64,000 bases of DNA, from NCBI RefSeq assembly GCF_900163695.1, contig NZ_FUIC01000030.1, forward strand, positions 19,112-83,111. Reading direction: 5' to 3'. How positions within the stretch are numbered: the stretch's first letter is position 1; each line of letters begins with the position of its first letter. The translations under genes and the position numbers were made by a program. Below, one piece after another: positions 37,245-46,146 of this stretch. The DNA is from Gulosibacter sp. 10 (GTDB lineage: Bacteria > Actinomycetota > Actinomycetes > Actinomycetales > Microbacteriaceae). The notes under the pieces were generated by a model. That model was not told the DNA's origin and did no database searches. It saw only the letters and a program-made list of their open reading frames with translations.

Positions 37245-37876
37245 ACCGGGAAGCGCTGCTCCGCGCCTGCGCGGATCTCCGGGCGGGACGCCCCGCGCTG
37301 GTCGCCGACGCCGCCGATCGCGAGAACGAGGTCGACGCGATCCTGGCCGCGGACCGGGCAACCCCGGAGTGGATCGCGTGGACGGTCCGCCACTCCTCGG
37401 GATTCCTCTGCGCACCCATGCCCGCAGACGTGGCGGATCGCCTCGGGCTGCCGCTCATGGTGCCTCGGAACGAGGACTCCCTGCGTACCGCCTACACCGT
37501 GAGCGCGGACGCCGCGAGCGGCATCACCACCGGGATCTCGGCGCGAGACCGGGCTGCGACGCTGCGGGTGCTGGCCGGGCGCGACTCCATCGCCGCGGAC
37601 CTCATCCGGCCGGGGCACGTGCTGCCGCTTCGGGCCGCGCCGGGCGGGGTGCTCGAGCGTCCTGGCCATACGGAGGCAGCGGTGGACCTGCTCCGGCTGG
37701 CCGGAGCGGGGGAGGTCGGCGCGATCGCCGAACTCGTGCACGACGCCGGGGACCCGATGCGTCTCGCGCAGGCACGGCGGCTTGCGGAGGACGAGGGGCT
37801 GGTGCTGCTCGCCATCGAGGACATCGTCGAGCGGATGCGCGGCACCCGGCCCGGTGAGCGAGAGGCAGCACGATGA
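37241..37876 (+). CDS. ribB: 3,4-dihydroxy-2-butanone 4-phosphate synthase (RibB only)
   Basis: 211 residues, overlapping ribE by four bases (ATGA). The DHBP synthase core is clear: ADAADRENE at residues 22-30, [34 protein letters not shown] segment and the [10 protein letters not shown] motif with later [13 protein letters not shown]. In the catalytic loop the usual Gly of RENEGD is Val31. There is no GTP cyclohydrolase II domain, whereas many actinobacteria have a fused RibBA. It makes the four-carbon unit for lumazine from ribulose 5-phosphate. Confidence 0.9.
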   Translation: MNREALLRACADLRAGRPALVADAADRENEVDAILAADRATPEWIAWTVRHSSGFLCAPMPADVADRLGLPLMVPRNEDSLRTAYTVSADAASGITTGISARDRAATLRVLAGRDSIAADLIRPGHVLPLRAAPGGVLERPGHTEAAVDLLRLAGAGEVGAIAELVHDAGDPMRLAQARRLAEDEGLVLLAIEDIVERMRGTRPGEREAAR

Positions 37877-38346
37877 GCGGCGAGGGCGCACCGGAGCTGC
37901 ACGCGGACGGTCGCGGCCTGCGCATCGTGATCGTCGTGGCCGAGTGGCACGGCGAGGTCACCGGAGCGCTGCTCGCGGGCGCGCAGCGGGCGCTCTCCCG
38001 GGCGGGCGCCCCACCGGCGGAGATCGTGCGCGTCCCGGGTGCATTCGAGCTGCCGGTGGCCGCCGCGCGGGTGCTGCGATCTCCGAGGGCGCCCGACGGG
38101 GTCGTGGCGCTCGGCTCGGTCGTTCGCGGCGGCACCCCGCATTTCGAGTACGTCTGCGGCGCGGTCGCCGACGGACTCGGATCGGTCGCGGTATCCACCG
38201 GGGTGCCGGTCGGGTTCGGCGTCCTCACGTGCGATACCGAGGAACAGGCGGTGGACCGCGCCGGGCTGCCCGGGTCGAGCGAGGACAAGGGCGCGGAGGC
38301 CGCGGACGCCGTGCTCGCCACGATCCGGGCCCTGGGGGACTGGTGA
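37873..38346 (+). CDS. ribH: 6,7-dimethyl-8-ribityllumazine synthase
   Basis: 157 residues, overlapping ribB by four bases. The lumazine synthase fold is recognisable: [54 protein letters not shown] with the catalytic His90, and [18 protein letters not shown]. These enzymes form pentamers or 60-mer shells and join the pyrimidine and four-carbon precursors. The start [10 protein letters not shown] is reasonable. Last gene of the rib operon; 154 bases follow before the phoH start, holding a hairpin and a possible promoter. Confidence 0.93.
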   Translation: MSGEGAPELHADGRGLRIVIVVAEWHGEVTGALLAGAQRALSRAGAPPAEIVRVPGAFELPVAAARVLRSPRAPDGVVALGSVVRGGTPHFEYVCGAVADGLGSVAVSTGVPVGFGVLTCDTEEQAVDRAGLPGSSEDKGAEAADAVLATIRALGDW

Positions 38347-38463
38347 CGATCCCTCGCCGCTGTTCAGCCCGATGCGGCACACTGGAGGTGAACTCGGACT
38401 GAACGTTCCTGAAACCCGCAGCGAGTGCAGGATCCGTCGATTTGCGCATCGATACTGTGCAGG

Positions 38464-38483
38464 CATCGGGAAGAGTCCCGATG
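38464..38483 (+). promoter_or_regulatory. Leader hairpin immediately before the phoH ribosome-binding site
   Basis: CATCGGGA and TCCCGATG form a perfect 8-bp stem with an AGAG loop, directly followed by AGAGGAG, the ribosome-binding site of the GTG at 38501. GATACT at 38449-38454 may be the -10. The position suggests control of translation. Confidence 0.4.
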
Positions 38484-38500
38484 AGAGGAGCGCGAGCACC

Positions 38501-39853
38501 GTGACCAGTACCGAATTCAAGAACACGCTCGGACCGGCCGATCCCGGCGAGGACCAGATCGATCTGCGGGTGTACGTGCTCGACACCTCCGTGCTGCTGA
38601 GCGACCCCGGCGCGATCTTCCGCTTCGAGGAGCACGCGATCGTGCTGCCGATCACGGTGATCGTCGAGCTCGAGAAGAAGCGCAACGACCCCGAGATCGG
38701 CTATTTCGCGCGGCAGGCGCTGCGGCTGCTCGACCAGCTGCGCATCCGGCACGGGCAGCTCGACCGCCCGGTCCCGGTGGGCGAGGAGGGCGGCACGCTG
38801 CGGGTGGAGCTCAACCACTCGAGTCAGGACGTCCTCCCGCGCGGCATGCGGCTCGAGGACAACGACTCCCGCATCCTCGCCGTGGCCGCGAACCTCAGCG
38901 GCGACGGGCACCGCGTGACGGTGGTGTCGAAGGACCTGCCCATGCGCATCAAGGCCTCCGCGATCGGCCTCGACGCCGACGAGTACCGCCACGAGCTCGC
39001 GGCGGACACCGGCTACACCGGCACCGCGCAGATCGACCTCGCGGCGCAGGAGGTCGGCGAGCTCTACGAGCGCGAGGAGCTCGACACCCGCGCCGTCGAC
39101 GGGCTGCCGGTGAACACGTCGCTCGTCATCCAGTCCGAGCGCGGCTCCGCGCTCGGCCGCGTGGTGGGCGAGGACCGCGTCCGGCTCGTGCGCGGCGACC
39201 GCGAGGTGTTCGGCCTGCACGGCCGCTCGGCCGAGCAGCGGCTCGCCATCGACCTGCTGCTCGACCCGGGCGTCGGCATCGTCTCGCTCGGCGGCAGCGC
39301 GGGCACGGGCAAATCGGCGCTCGCGCTCGCGGCCGGCCTGGATGCGGTGCTCGAGCGGCGGCTGCACCGCAAGATCATGGTGTTCCGGCCCCTCTTCGCG
39401 GTGGGCGGGCAGGAGCTCGGCTACCTGCCGGGCGACCAGGACGAGAAGATGAACCCGTGGGGCCAGGCCGTGTACGACACGCTCAGCTCGATCGTGTCGG
39501 ACAACGTGCTCGACGAGGTCGTCGATCGCGGCATGCTCGAGATCCTGCCGCTCACGCACATCCGCGGCCGCTCGCTCCACGACGCCTACGTGATCGTCGA
39601 CGAGGCGCAGTCGCTCGAGCGCAACGTGCTGCTCACGATGCTCTCGCGCATCGGCGAGCGCTCGCGGGTCGTGCTCACCCACGACGTGGCCCAGCGCGAC
39701 AACCTCCGCGTCGGACGGCATGACGGGGTCGCCTCGGTCATCGAGACCCTCAAGGGGCACCGGCTGTTCGGCCACATCACCCTCACCCGCTCCGAGCGGA
39801 GCGAGATCGCGGCGCTCGTCACGGAGCTGCTCGAGGACTACGAGCTGAGCTGA
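38501..39853 (+). CDS. PIN-PhoH fusion protein (PhoH2-type)
   Basis: 450 residues from the GTG at 38501, with GAGGAG about ten bases upstream; longer in-frame extension lacks support. An N-terminal PIN nuclease domain (about 20-150) has the acidic residues in [12 protein letters not shown] and [11 protein letters not shown]. The C-terminal PhoH domain carries Walker [12 protein letters not shown] near 264 and Walker [12 protein letters not shown]. PhoH2 proteins of mycobacteria are sequence-specific RNA helicase-RNases and may behave as toxins with a small upstream antitoxin; I see no such small gene here. Confidence 0.93.
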   Translation: MTSTEFKNTLGPADPGEDQIDLRVYVLDTSVLLSDPGAIFRFEEHAIVLPITVIVELEKKRNDPEIGYFARQALRLLDQLRIRHGQLDRPVPVGEEGGTLRVELNHSSQDVLPRGMRLEDNDSRILAVAANLSGDGHRVTVVSKDLPMRIKASAIGLDADEYRHELAADTGYTGTAQIDLAAQEVGELYEREELDTRAVDGLPVNTSLVIQSERGSALGRVVGEDRVRLVRGDREVFGLHGRSAEQRLAIDLLLDPGVGIVSLGGSAGTGKSALALAAGLDAVLERRLHRKIMVFRPLFAVGGQELGYLPGDQDEKMNPWGQAVYDTLSSIVSDNVLDEVVDRGMLEILPLTHIRGRSLHDAYVIVDEAQSLERNVLLTMLSRIGERSRVVLTHDVAQRDNLRVGRHDGVASVIETLKGHRLFGHITLTRSERSEIAALVTELLEDYELS

Positions 39854-39919
39854 TCCGGCGGCGCGATGCGGCGCGGGCGGGCCTGTTGATAACCGGCTCG
39901 CCCGCGTCCGCCGTTTCCG

Positions 39920-39925
39920 TAGCCT
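39920..39925 (+). promoter_or_regulatory. -10 box before the prepilin peptidase gene, leaderless arrangement
   Basis: TAGCCT ends six bases before the GTG at 39932, and no ribosome-binding site is present, so the transcript probably starts at or next to the start codon. Confidence 0.45.
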
Positions 39926-39931
39926 GAGCGC

Positions 39932-40390
39932 GTGGAGATCACCGCCGCCTGCCTCGTCGCCTGCTGGGTCGCGCTCGTCACGCCGCCCCTCGTGCGGCAC
40001 GACCTCGCCGAGCACCGGCTGCCGAACGCGCTCGTGATGCCCGGATGGGCCGTTGCGGCGACCTGCATCGGGCTCGCCTGGCTCTCGAGCAGCGCCTTCC
40101 CGCTCGGCGCGCTGCTCGCCGGGGCCGGCGCCTTCCTCCTGGCGCTGCTCGCCGCGCTCGGCGGCGGCCTCGGCATGGGGGATGCGAAGCTGCTGCTGCC
40201 GCTCGCGGCGGGCCTCGGCCTGCTCGGGGCGGAGGCCCTGCTGGTCGCGGGCCTCGTGGCCGCGCTGAGCGGGGGAGCGGCCGCGCTCGCACTGCTGCTC
40301 CGAGGGCGCGGCCGCGGCGCCAAACTGCCGTTCGGGCCCTTCCTCCTGCTGGGCTACTGGACGGGGTATCTCGCCGCGCATTTCGCGTAG
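39932..40390 (+). CDS. A24-family prepilin peptidase, peptidase domain only
   Basis: 152 residues, GTG start. The two catalytic Asp of type IV prepilin peptidases are visible: Asp24 in VRHDLAEHRLPN and Asp84 in GLGMGDAKLLLPL. About four to five membrane helices. The N-terminal methyltransferase domain of PilD is absent, as in the short archaeal-like and Tad-type peptidases. No pilin or Tad genes are in this window, so its substrate must be encoded elsewhere. It may be leaderless. A 79-base gap separates it from the PIN-PhoH gene. Confidence 0.88.
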   Translation: MEITAACLVACWVALVTPPLVRHDLAEHRLPNALVMPGWAVAATCIGLAWLSSSAFPLGALLAGAGAFLLALLAALGGGLGMGDAKLLLPLAAGLGLLGAEALLVAGLVAALSGGAAALALLLRGRGRGAKLPFGPFLLLGYWTGYLAAHFA

Positions 40391-40429
40391 CCTGGACTCG
40401 AACCGCATTCAACAGCGAAAGGGTCAAAC

Positions 40430-41836
40430 GTGGTGGAAAACCAGGATTCCGAGTTCCGCATCGAACACGACACCATGGGCGAGGTCCGGGTGCCGAAGCA
40501 CGCGCTCTACGCGGCGCAGACGCAGCGCGCGGTGGAGAACTTCCCGATCTCCGGCCAGGGGCTCGAGGACCGTCAGGTCATCGCGCTCGCGCAGGTCAAG
40601 CGGGCCGCCGCCATCGTGAACGAGAAGCTCGGCATCATCGACGAGGGCCGCTCGAAGGCGATCGTCGCCGCCGCGGAGGAGATCATCTCGGGGCAGCACC
40701 TCGACCAGTTCCCGATCGACGTCTACCAGACCGGCTCGGGCACCTCCTCGAACATGAACACCAACGAGGTGCTCGCGCACCTCGCCACCGCATCGCTCGG
40801 CGAGCAGGTGCACCCCAACGACCACGTGAACGCGTCGCAGTCCTCCAACGACGTCTTCCCCACCTCGGTGCACGTCGCCGTGACGGGCGCGCTGCTCGAG
40901 GACCTGGTCCCCGCCCTGACCCGCCTCGCGGAGGCCTTCGAGGCCAAGGCGGAGCTGTGGAAGGACGTCGTCAAGTCGGGCCGCACCCACCTGATGGACG
41001 CGACCCCCGTGACGCTCGGCCAGGAGTTCTCGGGCTACGCCCGGCAGATCCGCCTCGGCATCGCCCGCGTGCAGTCGACCATCGAGCGCGTCGCCGAGGT
41101 GCCGCTCGGCGGCACGGCCACCGGCACCGGCATCAACACGCCGAAGGGCTTCTCGGAGCAGGTCATCGCCGAGCTCGCCTCGAACACCGGCCTGCCGCTC
41201 ACCGAGGCGGAGGACCACTTCGAGGCGCAGGGCGCGCGCGACGGCCTCGTCGAGGCCTCGGGGGCGCTGCGCACCATCGCCGTCTCGCTCGTGAAGATCA
41301 ACAACGACCTGCGGTGGATGGGTTCGGGCCCGAACACCGGCCTCGGCGAGCTGCGCCTCCCGGACCTGCAGCCGGGCTCCTCGATCATGCCCGGCAAGGT
41401 GAACCCCGTCGTGCCCGAGGCCGTGCTCATGGTCTGCTCGCGCATCATCGGCAACGACGCGGCCATCGCGTTCGGCGGCGCCTCGGGCGCGTTCGAGCTC
41501 AACGTGCAGATCCCGCTCATGGGCACCGCGCTGCTCGAGTCCATCCGCCTGCTCGCGAACGCCTCGGTCGTGCTCGCCGAGAAGACGGTGGAGGGCCTCG
41601 AGGCGAACGAGGAGCGCGCGCGCCAGCTCGCCGAGTCCTCGCCCTCGATCGTGACGCCGCTCAACCGCGTCATCGGCTACGAGGCCGCCGCGAAGGTGGC
41701 CAAGCACGCCGTGGCCGAGAAGGTCACCGTGCGGCAGGCCGTCATCGACCTCGGCTTCGTCGAGCGCGGCGAGATCACCGAGGAGCAGCTCGACGAGCAG
41801 CTCGACGTGCTGAAGATGACCTCGCCGAACCTGTAG
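40430..41836 (+). CDS. fumC: Fumarate hydratase, class II
   Basis: 468 residues, GTG start preceded by AAAGGG. It interconverts fumarate and malate in the citric acid cycle without an iron-sulfur cluster. Class II signatures are intact: the [14 protein letters not shown] region, [36 protein letters not shown] and the lyase signature [11 protein letters not shown] beginning about residue 316. Length is typical. A strong GC-rich hairpin after it serves as terminator for both fumC and the convergent DUF4245 gene. Confidence 0.97.
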   Translation: MVENQDSEFRIEHDTMGEVRVPKHALYAAQTQRAVENFPISGQGLEDRQVIALAQVKRAAAIVNEKLGIIDEGRSKAIVAAAEEIISGQHLDQFPIDVYQTGSGTSSNMNTNEVLAHLATASLGEQVHPNDHVNASQSSNDVFPTSVHVAVTGALLEDLVPALTRLAEAFEAKAELWKDVVKSGRTHLMDATPVTLGQEFSGYARQIRLGIARVQSTIERVAEVPLGGTATGTGINTPKGFSEQVIAELASNTGLPLTEAEDHFEAQGARDGLVEASGALRTIAVSLVKINNDLRWMGSGPNTGLGELRLPDLQPGSSIMPGKVNPVVPEAVLMVCSRIIGNDAAIAFGGASGAFELNVQIPLMGTALLESIRLLANASVVLAEKTVEGLEANEERARQLAESSPSIVTPLNRVIGYEAAAKVAKHAVAEKVTVRQAVIDLGFVERGEITEEQLDEQLDVLKMTSPNL

Positions 41837-41851
41837 CGTCGCCCGACGGAA

Positions 41852-41884
41852 CCGCCCCCGCCCTGCACTGCAGGGCGGGGGCGG
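41852..41884. terminator. Bidirectional terminator between fumC and the DUF4245 gene
   Basis: CCGCCCCCGCCCTGCA and TGCAGGGCGGGGGCGG form a perfect 16-bp inverted repeat around one base. It lies 15 bases after the fumC stop and 30 bases before the end of the convergent gene. No T-tract on either side. Confidence 0.75.
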
Positions 41885-41913
41885 ATCCGTTCGCGGGACG
41901 GCGGGCGGAGGTC

Positions 41914-42552
41914 TCAGAGGACGAGGCCGGCCAGCTCCTGGACGATCTCGGGGGAGTGGGGCCCGTAGAGCACGTAGGTGGAGCCGCCGTCGCGGCGGAC
42001 GAGCGCGTAGGCCTTGTTGCCCGCCTCGTCCTCCTCGAGCACGCTGTAGTCGTACTCCTTCCACTCGACCCCGTCGATGATCACGGTGCCGGTGGGGGGC
42101 CTGCGGTCCACCATCTCGTAGACCCAGGTATCGTTCGCGTTGATGCCCTGGCTCAGGCCGACGTACTGCTGGGCGGAGTCGTCCTCCACGAGGATGAAGC
42201 CGATGTACCACTCGGTGACGCCGTCGGCGCTCGTGCGGATCTCGGCCTGGTTCGACTGCCAGCCCTCCGGCACCTGCGGGTCGGCGAGCGGCTCCTCGAA
42301 GCCCGGCTGCGCCTCGGCGGCCACCGCATGGAAGTCGACGTCGGGCAGCTGCTCGCGGTCGTCGCGCGGCACGATCAGCACGAGCGCGAGCATCGCGATG
42401 AGCGAGACGCCGAGGGCCGCGATGAGGTTGTTGATCGTCTTGCGCTGGCGGTAGAGCCGCGAGTTCTCGGCCTTGCGGGCTGCCGTCTCCTCGGGAGTCT
42501 CGGGGCGGCCGAGCTCCGCGACGATCGGCGGTTCTTTCGTGCGTTTCGCCAA
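41914..42552 (-). CDS. DUF4245 membrane protein
   Basis: 212 residues from the TTG at 42552 (MAKRTKEPPIVAELG); upstream extension would run into xseB out of frame. GAGGAG lies upstream. A charged cytoplasmic N-terminus (about 45 residues) precedes one membrane helix (LIAALGVSLIAMLALVLIV) and an exported domain with GWQSNQAEIRTSADGVTEWYIGFI and VEWKEYDYSVLEEDE. DUF4245 proteins are actinobacterial and typically neighbour xseB-xseA, as here. No function known. Confidence 0.87.
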   Translation of the reverse strand: MAKRTKEPPIVAELGRPETPEETAARKAENSRLYRQRKTINNLIAALGVSLIAMLALVLIVPRDDREQLPDVDFHAVAAEAQPGFEEPLADPQVPEGWQSNQAEIRTSADGVTEWYIGFILVEDDSAQQYVGLSQGINANDTWVYEMVDRRPPTGTVIIDGVEWKEYDYSVLEEDEAGNKAYALVRRDGGSTYVLYGPHSPEIVQELAGLVL

Positions 42553-42560
42553 GGCCGCCG

Positions 42561-42812
42561 CTACTCCTCGTCCGCCGGGGAATCCTGCTGCTCGCGAGCG
42601 CGCTCGAGCCGCTCGCGAGCGCCCTTGAGCCACTCCTCGCAGCGTGCGGCCAGCGCCTCGCCGCGCTCCCAGAGCTGCAGCGACTGCTCCAGGGTCTGCG
42701 AGCCCTGCTCGAGCGACTGGACGATGAGGGCGAGCTCGTCTCGGGCCTCTTCGAAGCTCAGGTCCTGCACGGGGCGGGGGGCTTCGGCGTCGGGGGAAGT
42801 CATGGGGTTCAT
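42561..42812 (-). CDS. xseB: Exodeoxyribonuclease VII small subunit
   Basis: 83 residues from the ATG at 42812, which overlaps the xseA stop (ATGA); an internal ATG at 42803 has no ribosome-binding site. The family core is present: DLSFEEARDELALIVQSLEQG, then the heptad-like LEQSLQLWERGEALAARCEEWL. Six small subunits arm one large subunit. It is followed by the DUF4245 gene after a gap of eight bases. Confidence 0.95.
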   Translation of the reverse strand: MNPMTSPDAEAPRPVQDLSFEEARDELALIVQSLEQGSQTLEQSLQLWERGEALAARCEEWLKGARERLERAREQQDSPADEE

Positions 42813-44023
42813 TCTACGGCTGCCTCGATTCGTCCATCGGTGACCCGGATGCTCAGGCGGTCGCCGGCGGCGACCTGATCGGTCTCGGTGACCACGGTGC
42901 GCTCCTCGGGCGCGGGGCCGGTGCGCTCGACGATCGCGTAGCCGCGCTGCAGCGTGCCCAGCGGCGAGAGCGAGTTGAGGCGCTGCCGCAGCGAGATGAC
43001 GGCGTCCAGGGAGTGCTGCACGCGCCGGTCGACGAGCTCGACGCCGCGGGCGGCGAGGCGCATGAGCTCCTCGCCGCGCTGATCGACCATCCACACCGGG
43101 TCGGCGATCACGGGTCGCGAGCGGAGCGACTCGAAGTACTGGCTCTCGACGCGGATGCGCTCGGTGATCCGCCCGCGCAGCCGGGCGCGGGCCTGCTCGA
43201 CGATGTCGAGCTGCTCGGCGACATCGGGCACCACGCGCTTCGCGGCGTCGGTGGGGGTGGATGCGCGCAGGTCCGCCACCTCGTCGAGCAGCGGCCGGTC
43301 GGCCTCGTGGCCGATCGCGCTCACGATGGGCGTGCGCGCCGCGGCGGCCGCCCGCACGAGCGATTCGTCCGAGAACGGCAGCAGGTGGAGGAAGTCGCCG
43401 CCGCCGCGGGCGATGATGATCACGTCCACCTCGGGGTCCGCGTCGAGCTCGAGGATGGCGGCGGTGACCTCCGGCACCGTGCTGTCGCCCTGCACGCGCG
43501 TGTGGATCGTGCGGAAGCGCACGGCCGGCCAGCGGAGCTCCGCGTTGCGGCGCACGTCCTTCTCCGCGTCCGACTCGCGCCCGGTGATGAGGCCGATGCG
43601 CTGCGGCAGGAAGGGGAGCGGCTTCTTCAGCGCGGGGTCGAACAGGCCCTCCTCGGCCAGCTTGCGGCGCAGCCGCTCGAGCTGCTCGAGCAGGTTGCCG
43701 ACGCCGGCGTGCCGCATGTCGTAGACCTGGAAGGAGAGCGTGCCGCCCTTGACCCAGAAGTCGGGCTTCGCGTTGATGACCACGCGATCGCCCTTCTTGA
43801 ACTCGCCGCCGATGCGCTCGCGCACACTGCGCCAGACGGTGAGCGAGATGCTCGCGTCCTCGTCGAGATCGCGGAGCTTGGCGTACGCGTGGCCGCCGCG
43901 CACGTCGTAGCTGGTGAGCTCGCCCTCGACCCAGGCCGAGCCGAGCCGGGCGATCCACTCGCGGATGGACTGCGAGATGAACCGCACCTGGAACGGCTGC
44001 TCGGGGGTCGACTGCGCTGCCAT
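42809..44023 (-). CDS. xseA: Exodeoxyribonuclease VII large subunit
   Basis: 404 residues from the ATG at 44023, with GAGG six bases upstream; an ATG at 44035 is a possible alternative. An N-terminal OB fold ([20 protein letters not shown]) is followed by the catalytic domain with the [36 protein letters not shown] and [25 protein letters not shown] motifs and a coiled coil. With XseB it degrades single-stranded DNA. Divergent from ispH; their starts are 46 bases apart. Confidence 0.95.
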   Translation of the reverse strand: MAAQSTPEQPFQVRFISQSIREWIARLGSAWVEGELTSYDVRGGHAYAKLRDLDEDASISLTVWRSVRERIGGEFKKGDRVVINAKPDFWVKGGTLSFQVYDMRHAGVGNLLEQLERLRRKLAEEGLFDPALKKPLPFLPQRIGLITGRESDAEKDVRRNAELRWPAVRFRTIHTRVQGDSTVPEVTAAILELDADPEVDVIIIARGGGDFLHLLPFSDESLVRAAAAARTPIVSAIGHEADRPLLDEVADLRASTPTDAAKRVVPDVAEQLDIVEQARARLRGRITERIRVESQYFESLRSRPVIADPVWMVDQRGEELMRLAARGVELVDRRVQHSLDAVISLRQRLNSLSPLGTLQRGYAIVERTGPAPEERTVVTETDQVAAGDRLSIRVTDGRIEAAVE

Positions 44024-44056
44024 GGGCGTCCTCATTCCCTGTGATCGGTGGCTCGG

Positions 44057-44062
44057 TAGACT
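44057..44062 (+). promoter_or_regulatory. -10 box of ispH, leaderless arrangement
   Basis: TAGACT ends seven bases before the GTG at 44070. The surrounding GGCTCGGTAGACT is identical to that before lemA, and the spacing is the same. No ribosome-binding site intervenes. Confidence 0.55.
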
Positions 44063-44069
44063 GGGCGGC

Positions 44070-45122
44070 GTGACTGAACCGACTGTGCTGCTGCCGACGC
44101 CCCGGGTGCCTCGCCCGGGCGCGGTGCTCGAGGACCGGCCCGTGGCCGGGACCAAGCGCGTCGTGCTGGCCGCCCCTCGAGGATACTGCGCCGGGGTGGA
44201 TCGGGCGGTCGTGGCTGTGGATAAGGCGCTCGAGCACTACGGCGCGCCCGTGTACGTGCGCAAGCAGATCGTGCACAACAAGCACGTCGTGAGCGAGCTC
44301 GAGGCGCGCGGCGCGATCTTCGTGGACGAGGTGGACGAGGTCCCCCCGGGCTCGCACCTGGTGTTCTCGGCCCACGGCGTCTCGCCGATGGTGAAGGAGG
44401 CGGCCGCCGAGCGCGATCTCGAGACGATCGACGCGACCTGCCCGCTCGTCACGAAGGTGCACCGCGAGGCGGCCCGGTTCTCGAAGCAGGGCCGCGACAT
44501 CTTCCTCATCGGCCACGACGGCCACGAGGAGGTCGAGGGCACCGCCGGGCACGGCGGCGACCGGGTGACGATCGTGAACAGCCCCGAGGAGGCCGAGACC
44601 GTCGAGGTGCGCGACCCCGACAACGTCGTCTGGCTCTCCCAGACCACGCTCTCGGTGGACGAGACGATGGAGACGGTGAACCGGCTCCGCACGCGCTTCC
44701 CGAACCTCCAGGACCCGCCCTCCGACGACATCTGCTACGCCACCACGAACCGGCAGGCGGCGATCAAGCGCATCGCTGCGCGGGCCGACCTCGTGATCGT
44801 CGTGGGCTCCGCCAACTCCTCCAACTCGGTGAGGCTCGTCGAGGTGGCCCTGCAGTACGGGGCCGGGGCCGCCCACCGCATCGACTACCCGGAGGAGATC
44901 CGCCAGGAGTGGCTCGACGGCGTCGAGACCGTCGGCGTCACCTCGGGCGCCTCCGTGCCCGAGGTGCTCGTGCAGGAGGCGCTCGCGGCGCTCGCCACGG
45001 CCGGCTACCGCGACGTCGAGGAGGTCGAGACCGCCGTGGAGGACCTCATGTTCTCGCTGCCGAAGGAGCTGCGGCAGGCGATGCCCGGCGACGAGCGCGG
45101 CAGGGGCGGCCGGCAGCGCTAG
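44070..45122 (+). CDS. ispH: 4-hydroxy-3-methylbut-2-enyl diphosphate reductase
   Basis: 350 residues from the GTG at 44070, seven bases behind TAGACT and without a ribosome-binding site, hence probably leaderless. The three cysteines that hold the iron-sulfur cluster are Cys40 ([10 protein letters not shown]), Cys124 (DATCPLV) and Cys222 (CYATTNRQ). The SANSSNS motif and the VFSAHGVSP His are present. It forms isopentenyl and dimethylallyl diphosphate at the end of the methylerythritol phosphate pathway and so feeds UppS. Its last four bases overlap the convergent regulator gene. Confidence 0.97.
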   Translation: MTEPTVLLPTPRVPRPGAVLEDRPVAGTKRVVLAAPRGYCAGVDRAVVAVDKALEHYGAPVYVRKQIVHNKHVVSELEARGAIFVDEVDEVPPGSHLVFSAHGVSPMVKEAAAERDLETIDATCPLVTKVHREAARFSKQGRDIFLIGHDGHEEVEGTAGHGGDRVTIVNSPEEAETVEVRDPDNVVWLSQTTLSVDETMETVNRLRTRFPNLQDPPSDDICYATTNRQAAIKRIAARADLVIVVGSANSSNSVRLVEVALQYGAGAAHRIDYPEEIRQEWLDGVETVGVTSGASVPEVLVQEALAALATAGYRDVEEVETAVEDLMFSLPKELRQAMPGDERGRGGRQR

Positions 45123-45961
45123 CCCTCCGCGTCGGAGGATCCGTCCGGGGCGTCGAGCAGCCCGTGCATCGCGAGCAGCGTCTCGGAGCCCGCCTCGGCG
45201 AGGTAGACGACGAGCTGCAGCTCGGGCTGGTCGGAGGGCACGAGGCGGTGCTGCTCGAAGACGAGCTCGCCCACGGGGTGCCGGAAGCGGCGCTCCCGCG
45301 AGGCGAAGCGCTCGATGCGGTGCGCCTGCCACGCCTCGGCGAACTCGGCGCTCTCCTCCGTGAGGCTGGCGATGAGGCGGACGTGCTGCTCCTGGCCGAG
45401 CATCCCGCCCGTCTCGGCCCGGTACTCGGCGAGGAACTGGCGGCTCGTGACCTCCCAGTCCGGCAGCAGCGAGCGCACCGAGGGGTCGGTGAAGATGAGC
45501 CGGAGCAGGTTGCGCCGCTCGGGCTCCGCCTCGGCGACGCCGGGGTAGAGCGCCCCGTAGGCGCGGTTCCAGCCCACGATCATCCAGTTCGCCGAGAGGG
45601 CGAACGCGGGGGAGGGATCCTGCGCGTCGAGGAAGCGCTGCAGCTGGGGCGGCAGGGACTCGGGCGAGGCGGGGCCGTCGGCGGTCACCGCCGCGTAGCC
45701 CGCCAGCGCGAGGACGTAGGCGTGCTCGGCGGCCGAGAGGCGCATCGTGACGGCGAGCGAGTCGATGACCTGGCGGGAGGGGTTGATGTCGCGGCCCTGC
45801 TCGAGCCAGGTGTACCAGGTGACGCTCACGCCGGCCCGGTAGGCGATCTCCTCGCGCCGCAGGCCCGTGGTCCGGGCGCTGCGGCCCACCGGCGGCAGGT
45901 CGAAGTCCTCGCGCACGAGCCGCTCGCGGCGTCGACGCAAGAACGTACCGAGCTCGCGCAT
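45119..45961 (-). CDS. MmyB-like helix-turn-helix regulator
   Basis: 280 residues from the ATG at 45961 ([15 protein letters not shown]). The N-terminal XRE-type helix-turn-helix (about 25-80) has the MmyB-family pattern [32 protein letters not shown]. The C-terminal part (about 100-270) resembles the PAS-like MmyB ligand-binding domain, with [18 protein letters not shown]. MmyB-type proteins in streptomycetes control antibiotic genes and may bind fatty acids. The start is 118 bases before a near-perfect palindrome and divergent from ilvD, suggesting self-control and possibly control of ilvD. Confidence 0.87.
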   Translation of the reverse strand: MRELGTFLRRRRERLVREDFDLPPVGRSARTTGLRREEIAYRAGVSVTWYTWLEQGRDINPSRQVIDSLAVTMRLSAAEHAYVLALAGYAAVTADGPASPESLPPQLQRFLDAQDPSPAFALSANWMIVGWNRAYGALYPGVAEAEPERRNLLRLIFTDPSVRSLLPDWEVTSRQFLAEYRAETGGMLGQEQHVRLIASLTEESAEFAEAWQAHRIERFASRERRFRHPVGELVFEQHRLVPSDQPELQLVVYLAEAGSETLLAMHGLLDAPDGSSDAEG

Positions 45962-46079
45962 CCGATCCGGGTTCTCGCGACCATCTTCCAGGGTGACTCC
46001 TCGTGCCGTGCCGGCCCATCGCGCCGGCGACTCCGTCCGCGCGGCCCGCGCTTCGATCGGGGCCGGTCGAATTCCGATG

Positions 46080-46098
46080 CTAGCAGTGGCACTACTAG
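46080..46098. promoter_or_regulatory. Palindromic operator between the MmyB-like gene and ilvD
   Basis: CTAGCAGTG and CACTACTAG are inverted arms around one G, with a single mismatch. It lies in the only AT-richer spot of the divergent gap. On the plus strand TAGTAT (46096-46101) would be the ilvD -10, so the palindrome covers the spacer. It is a likely regulator site, most simply for the adjacent MmyB-like protein. Confidence 0.5.
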
Positions 46099-46146
46099 TA
46101 TTGAGAGCGTCTTCCCTCCCGATCCCGCTCATGAGGAAATGGTCGC

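Noticed and set aside
37241..37876. A fused RibBA protein
   Set aside because: The frame stops at 211 residues and ribH begins with a four-base overlap, so there is no room for a GTP cyclohydrolase II domain.
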